Assembly: GCF_027923465.1 (NCBI RefSeq)
Contig: NZ_BRLB01000011.1
Coordinates: 1 to 64,000, forward strand
DNA: 64,000 nucleotides
DNA from: Vallitalea longa
GTDB taxonomy: Bacteria > Bacillota > Clostridia > Lachnospirales > Vallitaleaceae
Direction of reading: 5' to 3'
Below, in pieces: positions 58,170-64,000 of the stretch. The number at the start of each line of letters is the position of its first letter. The first letter of the stretch is position 1. The translations under genes and the position numbers were made by a program. The notes under the pieces are model-generated. The model was given only the letters and a program-made list of their open reading frames with translations, did not search any database and was not told the origin of the DNA.

Positions 58170-58187
58170 TTGTTAATTTATTAACAA
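58170..58187. promoter_or_regulatory. Perfect Rex-type operator
   Basis: TTGTTAATTTATTAACAA is an exact match to TTGTTAA-n4-TTAACAA, the operator of the NADH-sensing repressor Rex in Clostridia and other Firmicutes. It ends 5 bp before the -35 of the hydrogenase operon, so bound Rex would block RNA polymerase until NADH rises. The rex gene itself is not in the window. Confidence 0.85.
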
Positions 58188-58192
58188 AATCA

Positions 58193-58220
58193 TTGACTTT
58201 TTTTTAATTTTTGTTAATAT
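58193..58220 (+). promoter_or_regulatory. Promoter of the hydrogenase operon
   Basis: The -35 TTGACT (58193-58198) and -10 TAATAT (58215-58220) are 16 bp apart, with the Rex operator immediately upstream. The leader to the first start codon is about 195 nt. Confidence 0.7.
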
Positions 58221-58421
58221 ATATATGAACATACTACTATTGATTATAATGATTAACTTGATTATAAAAACTTATAGTAATCTATTCTTAATTTCGTTAA
58301 AATGTTATAAAATCAATATTTATATATTTTAAAATTTAGTTTAACAATGAAATTTTTTCTTAATTAGTATAATAAAATTTGTAAGTTTCAAATAATTAAT
58401 TTCACAAAAGGAGTGGTTAAA

Positions 58422-58664
58422 ATGTTAACAATTAATATTTGTATAGGTAGTGCGTGCCATCTAAAAGGATCATATTCGGTCATTTCAAAGCTCCAAGAAT
58501 TAGTTAAAGATCAATCATTAGAAGATAAAGTTGAGATAAAAGGTGCATTCTGTTTAGGAAGATGTACTCAAGCTGTATCTGTAAAAGTTGATGATAACAT
58601 TTATTCTGTTAGTCCTTCTACTACAGAAGATTTTTTCAACAATGAAATATTAACTAAATTATAA
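58422..58664 (+). CDS. 2Fe-2S thioredoxin-like ferredoxin (NuoE C-terminal type)
   Basis: An 80-residue protein from ATG 58422, ten bases after AAGGAG; a GTG at 58413 lies on top of that site. Cysteines in CIGSAC (near the N-terminus) and CLGRC (about 43-47) match the C-x4-C...C-x3-C 2Fe-2S motif of NuoE-like thioredoxin folds. It is probably the electron-transfer partner of the two hydrogenases. It corresponds to the first, ferredoxin-like gene of hfs operons of thermophilic Clostridia (my recollection of that locus). Confidence 0.85.
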   Translation: MLTINICIGSACHLKGSYSVISKLQELVKDQSLEDKVEIKGAFCLGRCTQAVSVKVDDNIYSVSPSTTEDFFNNEILTKL

Positions 58665-58686
58665 TCAAGGCAAGGAGGCTTTTGCT

Positions 58687-60399
58687 ATGAAAATAATGGA
58701 TTTTTTACCTGCTAACTGTAAAAATTGTTATAAATGTGTAAGAAACTGCCATGTAAAAGCAATTAAAATAGTTGATGATCAAGCCCAAATTATGGAAGAT
58801 CATTGTATTGGATGTGGACAATGTTTTGTAGTCTGTCCCCAGAACGCTAGAAATATAAAAAGTGATTTAAACAAAATAAAAAATTCTATGCAAAGCACTA
58901 AGAAAATGATTGTTACACTAGCACCCTCTTATAGCGGTATATATAAAAAACCAAAGAAACTAATAGCTGCTCTACGTGCACTTGGTTTCGAAATTATTGA
59001 GGAAACTGCCATAGGCGCAGAAATAGTTAGTGATCTCTATAAAGAATATATGGATAACCACAATGACAAAAAAAATCTTATTACTTCTTGTTGTCCTTCA
59101 GTTAATTTACTAATTCAACGATATTACCCTGAATTATTACCTTATCTGCTACCTGTGGTTTCTCCTATGATAGCTCACAGTATACTACTGAAAGAAAAAT
59201 ATGGACAGAACTCATTTATAACATTTGTTGGTCCATGTATTTCCAAAAGATGTGAAGCTTTTGGATATCAAGAAACAGGTGATATAGATGCTATACTTTC
59301 TTTTGAGGAATTAGATACTTGGTTAGCAGAAGAAGGCATAAAACTTAATGATCTGGAAGATGCATATTTAGATTCATCCGCTTCGTCTTATGGACAAAGA
59401 TACCCCTTAGAAGGCGGTATTTTAAAAGGTATTGAAGATGACATTACAGCCAATGGATATCGTTCTGTAAGTGTTTCAGGTATTGAAGACTGTAAAGACT
59501 TATTTGAAACTTTAACTACCGATAATATAGAAAATCTATTTATTGAAGCAAATATATGTGCTAATGGCTGTATTAACGGTCCTGCCGTAAGTAAGGACAG
59601 TGAAAATGTATATATAAGACAACTTCATGTTGATGATTATTTAGAAGATAAAGAATCTGAAGATTATACATTAAATAATAGAAGAGTATATAACAGAGTT
59701 TTCACTAATAAAAAAGTTACTAAAAAAATAGCTACAGAAGAAGAAATCACTGAAATATTAAAATCCATTGGGAAATACGATAAATCAGATGAACTTAATT
59801 GTGGTGCTTGTGGATACAATACATGTCGTGAAAAAGCTCAAGCTGTTTTCGAAGGTATGTCCCAACCTGAAATGTGTATACCTTATATGAGAAGCAAAGC
59901 AGAAAAACTCTCTAATTTAATATTTGAAAGCACACCTAATATCATCTTGTTGCTAGATGAAAACCTTAATATTATTGATGTGAATCCAGCTTGCGAAAGC
60001 GCATTTTTGATTAATTCAAATTTATCAAAAGGTAATGCTCTATCCACATATTTAGATGATAGCGATTTCAGACAAGTAATGGAAACGAAACAAAATATCG
60101 TTAACAAAAGAGTCCATTTCAAAAATTATAATATAACTGTAAATGAAACCATATTATTTCTACCTAAACAGAATTTAATAATGGCTATACTATATGACGT
60201 TTCAAAATTGGAAAAGAAAAACAAAGAGCTTATTCATCTTAAGAAAAACACTTTAGAAGCTGCTGATAATGTAATTGTAAAACAAATGCGTGTTGCTCAG
60301 GAAATAGCTAGTCTTTTAGGTGAAACCACCGCTGAAACAAAAATCACTTTAATGAAATTACAACAAGTCGTTTTAGGCGAGGAAGGTGTTACTAAGTGA
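58687..60399 (+). CDS. PAS-domain [FeFe] hydrogenase (putative sensory type)
   Basis: A 570-residue protein with no signal. Two 4Fe-4S sites lie at Cys11/14/17/21 and Cys40/43/46/50. The H-cluster domain (about 75-315) has ligands TSCC (Cys135, Cys136), GPC (Cys184) and CANGC (Cys291, Cys295). A further 4Fe-4S motif C-x2-C-x4-C-x16-C (Cys372/375/380/397) is followed by a PAS domain (about 405-510). The two methionines flanking the H-cluster in CpI (positions 353 and 497) are Gly182 and Asn289, while Lys187 and Glu190 of the proton path remain. PAS-bearing group C enzymes are thought to sense H2 rather than turn it over quickly. The stop overlaps the next gene (GTGA). Confidence 0.9.
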   Translation: MKIMDFLPANCKNCYKCVRNCHVKAIKIVDDQAQIMEDHCIGCGQCFVVCPQNARNIKSDLNKIKNSMQSTKKMIVTLAPSYSGIYKKPKKLIAALRALGFEIIEETAIGAEIVSDLYKEYMDNHNDKKNLITSCCPSVNLLIQRYYPELLPYLLPVVSPMIAHSILLKEKYGQNSFITFVGPCISKRCEAFGYQETGDIDAILSFEELDTWLAEEGIKLNDLEDAYLDSSASSYGQRYPLEGGILKGIEDDITANGYRSVSVSGIEDCKDLFETLTTDNIENLFIEANICANGCINGPAVSKDSENVYIRQLHVDDYLEDKESEDYTLNNRRVYNRVFTNKKVTKKIATEEEITEILKSIGKYDKSDELNCGACGYNTCREKAQAVFEGMSQPEMCIPYMRSKAEKLSNLIFESTPNIILLLDENLNIIDVNPACESAFLINSNLSKGNALSTYLDDSDFRQVMETKQNIVNKRVHFKNYNITVNETILFLPKQNLIMAILYDVSKLEKKNKELIHLKKNTLEAADNVIVKQMRVAQEIASLLGETTAETKITLMKLQQVVLGEEGVTK

Positions 60400-61565
60400 A
60401 ATATTTTATTGATATTTTTCATAATAGCATCAATAAATATGGAGAACAGCTCTGTGGAGATAAAGTAGAAATAATACGTACAGATAATAGTGTTATAGCT
60501 GTCCTATCTGACGGTTTAGGCAGTGGTGTAAAAGCTAATATATTAGCTACACTAACTGCCAAAATAGCAGCGACAATGTTAAAAGAAGGAGCAAGTATTA
60601 CTGATACAGTTGACACTATCGTTAATACCCTTCCTGAGTGTCAAGTAAGGAAACTTGCATACTCTACCTTCACTATAATCAAAATTGAGGATTCCGGTGA
60701 AGTCTATTTAGCAGAGTATGACAACCCTCCTATATTTATATATCGTAATGGAAAAGATTTGGCACTCAATAAACGGAAACTAGATATTAATGGCAAAACC
60801 ATTTTGGAAAGTAATTTTAAATTAATGGTTGGAGATAATATCTCAGTTATAAGTGATGGTGCAGTACACGCAGGTGTCGGAGCGCTTCTTAACCTTGGCT
60901 GGCAATGGGATAATATTAATGATTATCTACGTGATTTATCAAAAGTAGAAAAAACATCACGAAATATTAGTGGTAATTTTATTGGAGTCTGCAATAATCT
61001 TTACGAAGATCATCCAGGTGATGATACGACTATAATGAATATCAGGGTTCGAGAAAAAGAGAATATCGATTTATTTACAGGCCCTCCTGAAGATAAAGAT
61101 ATGGATAAATGGGTTATAAATAAATTCACAAAAAGTACTGGTAAGAAAGTGATCTGCGGTGGAACAACCGCAAACATAGCAGCTAGAGAATTACACAAAG
61201 AAATTAATGTTGACATAGATACGATGTCAAAGGATGTCCCTCCTATGGCTTATATGGATGGTATTGATCTAGTTACCGAGGGAGTTCTTACTCTAAAACA
61301 AACACTTGAACTACTCAGAACTTACTCGAAAGAAGATTTTACTACCAAGGCTGCTTACCTTAATGATAATAACGGAGCCAGCAGACTTGCCAACTTCTTA
61401 ATAAATGAATGTACCCATGTACATTTCTGGGTAGGTAAAGCTGTTAATCCAGCTCATCAAAATCCTAATTTCCCTACTAGTCTTAACATCAAGCTTAAGA
61501 TTGTAGGAGAACTAGCACATGTACTTGAAAATATAGGTAAAGAAGTAACTATAACCTATGTATAG
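60396..61565 (+). CDS. SpoIIE-family (PP2C-like) protein phosphatase with unknown C-terminal domain
   Basis: A 389-residue protein starting at GTG, overlapping the hydrogenase stop by 4 bp. The PP2C fold (1-225) carries metal-binding Asp39 (LSDGLGSG), Asp154 (ISDGAVHAG) and Asp209-Asp210 (PGDDTTI). It is therefore a serine/threonine phosphatase that would act on an anti-anti-sigma-like protein or another target. Residues 226-389 (KVICGGTTANIAARELHKEI, DLVTEGVLTLKQTLELL) match no domain I know. Coupling to a sensory hydrogenase suggests it is the output of H2 or redox sensing. No STAS or anti-sigma gene lies nearby. Confidence 0.88.
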   Translation: MKYFIDIFHNSINKYGEQLCGDKVEIIRTDNSVIAVLSDGLGSGVKANILATLTAKIAATMLKEGASITDTVDTIVNTLPECQVRKLAYSTFTIIKIEDSGEVYLAEYDNPPIFIYRNGKDLALNKRKLDINGKTILESNFKLMVGDNISVISDGAVHAGVGALLNLGWQWDNINDYLRDLSKVEKTSRNISGNFIGVCNNLYEDHPGDDTTIMNIRVREKENIDLFTGPPEDKDMDKWVINKFTKSTGKKVICGGTTANIAARELHKEINVDIDTMSKDVPPMAYMDGIDLVTEGVLTLKQTLELLRTYSKEDFTTKAAYLNDNNGASRLANFLINECTHVHFWVGKAVNPAHQNPNFPTSLNIKLKIVGELAHVLENIGKEVTITYV

Positions 61566-61616
61566 ATACCGTATAGAACTTAATATATATACTGTTTCAC
61601 AACTAGGAGGAAAACA

Positions 61617-63086
61617 ATGAGAAAATTTGAAAACAATGTGCAATTGTTAAAATATAAAGTATTAAAAGAAGTAGCTTCATCTGCACTAAACAATTCATTA
61701 GAAAAAGATATACTAGATATACCAAATAGAATTATACCTGGTCCTAAGCCAGATACTAGATGTTGTATATATAAAGAAAGAGCAATAATAACAGAGAGAG
61801 TCAAATTAGCTCTAGGTGGAACCCCTGATAATACTAATACAATTCAAGTATTGGATATCGCTTGTGACAGTTGTCCAATACAGAAATATTCTGTTACGGA
61901 AGCCTGTAGAGGATGTATTGCACATAAATGTAAGGAAGCCTGCCCATTTGATGCGATTGAATTTTCTGGACAAAAAGCTCATATAGATACCGATAAATGT
62001 AAAGAATGTGGTAGATGTGCTAAAGCATGTCCTTATAATGCCATCATTGAAGTTCAAAGACCATGTGTAAAAGCTTGCAAAGCAGATGCTATAAGCATTG
62101 ATCCTGATACAAAAAAAGCTTCTATTAACTATGATAACTGCATAAGCTGTGGTGCTTGTGTATATCAATGTCCATTTGGAGCTATTATGGATAGATCTTC
62201 TATCGTAGACGTAATTAGACTGATTCAAGAATCTAACAATAACCAAAATTATAAAGTCTATGCTATGATTGCACCTGCTATATCAAGTCAGTTTACATAT
62301 GCAAAAATTGAACAAGTGATAACCGGAATCAAAAAACTTGGATTTCATAATGTTGTTGAAGTGGCACTTGGAGCAGATATAATTGCATATTACGAAAGTA
62401 CTCAAGTAGCACAAGAATTAGAAGAAAAGGAATGGATGACAACTTCTTGCTGTCCAGCTTTTGTTACTTATATCAAGAAAAATTATCCTGAACTTATTGA
62501 ACATATATCTACTGCGGTATCCCCTATGATAGCTACCTCACAGCTAATTAAACATACTGACAAAACTGCCAAAACAATTTTTATAGGTCCTTGTACTGCT
62601 AAGAAATCAGAAATCAATGAACCGGACTTGAAAGGTGAAGTCGATTATGTTCTTACATTTGAAGAATTACAGGCATTGTTTGATGCTCATGGTATAAATG
62701 TTGAAGAATGTGAGGAAGGTATTCTTGACAATGCTTCATATTTTGGAAGGATATTCGCTAGATCAGGAGGCGTTACAGATGCCATTAAACATGTTGTTGA
62801 AACCAATAATCTAGACGTAGATATTAAGCCTATCATATGTGATGGACTTACAGAATGTTCTAAGAATCTAAAACTTGCGAAATTTAATCGTTTACAAGGT
62901 AATTTTCTTGAAGGTATGGCTTGCGAAGGTGGATGTATATGTGGTCCTACTTCACTGTCACATGGTGCTAAAGATAAAAAAGAAGTGGATAAATACGGTA
63001 AATTAGCTGTAGAAACTTCTGTTAATGACGCTATCAGAATCTTTAATATTGATTCACTTAACTTGAACAGAGAAGTCAAGGAATAA
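61617..63086 (+). CDS. [FeFe] hydrogenase, catalytic type with N-terminal 4Fe-4S clusters
   Basis: A 489-residue enzyme. Ferredoxin-like clusters are at Cys97/100/105/109, Cys128/131/134/138 and Cys175/178/181/185, with an extra Cys150/154 pair. The H-cluster domain (about 215-450) has TSCC (Cys278, Cys279), GPC (Cys326) and EGMACEGGC (Cys436, Cys440), with Met434 kept. The N-terminal 90 residues carry further Cys residues (49, 50, 83, 86). It fits monomeric group B-type hydrogenases and is the likely H2-evolving member of the operon. AGGAGGAAAACA precedes the ATG. Confidence 0.92.
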   Translation: MRKFENNVQLLKYKVLKEVASSALNNSLEKDILDIPNRIIPGPKPDTRCCIYKERAIITERVKLALGGTPDNTNTIQVLDIACDSCPIQKYSVTEACRGCIAHKCKEACPFDAIEFSGQKAHIDTDKCKECGRCAKACPYNAIIEVQRPCVKACKADAISIDPDTKKASINYDNCISCGACVYQCPFGAIMDRSSIVDVIRLIQESNNNQNYKVYAMIAPAISSQFTYAKIEQVITGIKKLGFHNVVEVALGADIIAYYESTQVAQELEEKEWMTTSCCPAFVTYIKKNYPELIEHISTAVSPMIATSQLIKHTDKTAKTIFIGPCTAKKSEINEPDLKGEVDYVLTFEELQALFDAHGINVEECEEGILDNASYFGRIFARSGGVTDAIKHVVETNNLDVDIKPIICDGLTECSKNLKLAKFNRLQGNFLEGMACEGGCICGPTSLSHGAKDKKEVDKYGKLAVETSVNDAIRIFNIDSLNLNREVKE

Positions 63087-63196
63087 ATACACTAGTAACT
63101 AAATTTATATATATTTTTACTATGTCTATATGATGATTATTTAATGCCCCTTTTCCTAATCATTGTATAGGCATATTATATTTTCTCAATTCTATC

Positions 63197-63643
63197 CTAC
63201 TCTTCTTTATCTTTACATTCATTACATACACCCTGCATTACAAATGTTAACTTATCAACATGCACACCATATAGTTCTTCAGTATAATTTCTCAGTTTAA
63301 TAATATCAACCCCAAGCTTAGGATCATTGCAATCAAATACTCTCTTACATTTTTTACACTTAAAATGGATATGCATACATTTCTCACTAAAAGCCCTTAA
63401 TTCATAATAATTAACTTTATCAATCATTATTTCATTAATTATATTTGCTTTAGTCAACAATTCTACAGTTCTATATACTGTTGCAAAACCAATACCAGTA
63501 TGTTTTAGTAAATCATATATATCCTCTACTCTAACATGATCTTTTTGGTTCAAAAAGACTTCTAGAACCGCTCTTCTTCTAGAGGTTAGTTTTATATCTT
63601 TTTCGTTTAATAATTTTTCTATCATCAATATCTTATTTTCCAT
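63197..63643 (-). CDS. Fur-family regulator
   Basis: A 148-residue protein: winged helix (RRRAVLEVFLNQKDHVRVEDIY, GIGFATVYRTVELLTKANII) and a dimerisation domain with the structural-zinc pair CKKC and a second pair CNEC. His-rich CMHIHFKCKKCKRVFDC is typical of Fur/PerR/Zur. Sequence does not say which metal or peroxide it senses. It is adjacent to the NifX-like gene on the same strand and convergent with the hydrogenase operon. Its leader contains an unusual inverted repeat (63691-63763). Confidence 0.88.
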   Translation of the reverse strand: MENKILMIEKLLNEKDIKLTSRRRAVLEVFLNQKDHVRVEDIYDLLKHTGIGFATVYRTVELLTKANIINEIMIDKVNYYELRAFSEKCMHIHFKCKKCKRVFDCNDPKLGVDIIKLRNYTEELYGVHVDKLTFVMQGVCNECKDKEE

Positions 63644-63690
63644 AATATCACCTATATATTAATAATTTTAATCAATAGTTCATACTAATA

Positions 63691-63763
63691 ATGGATAGCA
63701 AAGACTTTTATCTATTAGATTAACGTAGAGTGAGGAGAATATATTTCTACCTTTGCTATCCAT
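63691..63763 (-). repeat. Inverted repeat with inner stems in the leader of the Fur gene
   Basis: ATGGATAGCAAAG (63691-63703) and CTTTGCTATCCAT (63751-63763) are perfect 13-bp arms. Inside, GTAGA (63725-63729) pairs with TCTAC (63746-63750), directly adjacent to the outer arm, and ATCT/AGAT (63710-63720) forms a small hairpin. There is no T-tract on either side, so it is not an ordinary terminator. Confidence 0.55.
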
Positions 63764-63851
63764 ATATATTGAATCAACTTTCCTATTGATTTGTTATTAG
63801 TTCTATTTTAACATATAAATTTTTAATTCCTTATATTTATTTTAGATATAA

Positions 63852-64000
63852 TTAATCTTCACATTCTTGATCATGATATGAATGGTCATGACAAACACTA
63901 CCTGTAGAACTAAGCTTACCATCTACATATGTTTTGATAACATCGCCAATTTGACCTGAAGCTCCAACAACTACTTCTATATTATTTTCTCCAAAAAGTT
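63852..64000 (-). CDS. NifX/NifB-like dinitrogenase FeMo-cofactor family protein (partial, C-terminus)
   Basis: The frame runs off the right edge; only the last 49 residues are seen. The segment LFGENNIEVVVGASGQIGDV, then YVDGKLSSTGSVCHDHSYHD, resembles the MTH1175/NifX-like family, which ends in a His- and Cys-rich tail. Such proteins often lie beside iron-sulfur or Fur genes in anaerobes and do not imply nitrogen fixation. The start codon is outside the window. Confidence 0.7.
   Translation of the reverse strand, partial: LFGENNIEVVVGASGQIGDVIKTYVDGKLSSTGSVCHDHSYHDQECED

Noticed and set aside
63852-64000. Nitrogen-fixation locus
   Set aside because: A NifX-like tail alone is common in anaerobes that do not fix nitrogen, and no nif structural gene is in the window.

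Overview
The window reads as one chromosomal segment of a low-GC (about 30%), anaerobic, spore-forming Clostridia-type Firmicute. The evidence is AT-rich third positions, strong AGGAGG-type ribosome sites with some TTG/GTG starts, a SleB-like cortex hydrolase, [FeFe] hydrogenases, a Rex operator, CvfB, and GPH and YesM/YesN sugar systems. A Lachnospirales genus such as Vallitalea would fit, but that is a guess from gene style, not a match.

Layout. (1) 1-500: left edge, with a consensus minus-strand promoter and a leader that look like the front of an rRNA operon lying outside the window. (2) 0.5-5.2 kb: glucuronide island (uidA plus a GPH symporter, divergent AraC regulator). (3) 5.2-9.7 kb: cell-wall hydrolase, TVP38-like membrane protein, LiaF-like protein, DEAD-box helicase. 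(4) 9.9-11.5 kb: an intact IS256-family element with an 8-bp target duplication and an unusually long noncoding 3' tail. (5) 11.6-16.9 kb: gapN, kduD, an IclR regulator with twin operators in front of kduD, and a secreted GH13 amylase-like lipoprotein. (6) 17-30.6 kb: a long minus-strand run of small accessory genes (peptidase, acetyltransferases, Nudix hydrolases, lipoproteins, membrane proteins, flavodoxins, transaldolase). (7) 30.9-35 kb: small proteins, aldose epimerase, methylthioribose salvage (mtnK-mtnA). (8) 35.4-49.9 kb: a minus-strand glycan-use locus: GH43 xylosidase, YesM/YesN two-component system, ABC sugar transporter, two Gfo/Idh oxidoreductases, a GH78-like enzyme and two sugar isomerases. 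(9) 50-57.9 kb: membrane, dehydrogenase, azoreductase, CvfB, ABC-F and unknown genes. (10) 58.4-63.1 kb: a four-gene hydrogenase/signalling operon (2Fe-2S protein, PAS-bearing sensory [FeFe] hydrogenase, SpoIIE-type phosphatase, catalytic-type [FeFe] hydrogenase) behind a perfect Rex-type operator. Then come a Fur-family regulator and the end of a NifX/NifB-like gene.

How it works together. Uronate, xylan and rhamnoside breakdown (uidA, kduD, GH43, GH78, amylase) feeds glycolysis, where GapN makes NADPH, and the excess reductant can leave as H2. The Rex site would tie hydrogenase expression to the NADH/NAD+ ratio. The PAS hydrogenase and phosphatase suggest a second, post-translational hydrogen or redox signalling layer.

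The most interesting items are the hydrogenase-phosphatase operon, including the unexplained C-terminal domain of the phosphatase; the shared activator-type motif in front of GH43 and the ABC transporter; the structured noncoding tail of the IS; and a cloverleaf-like inverted repeat in the leader of the Fur gene. Several gene starts were moved inward because an internal AGGAGG-type site precedes a later start codon.
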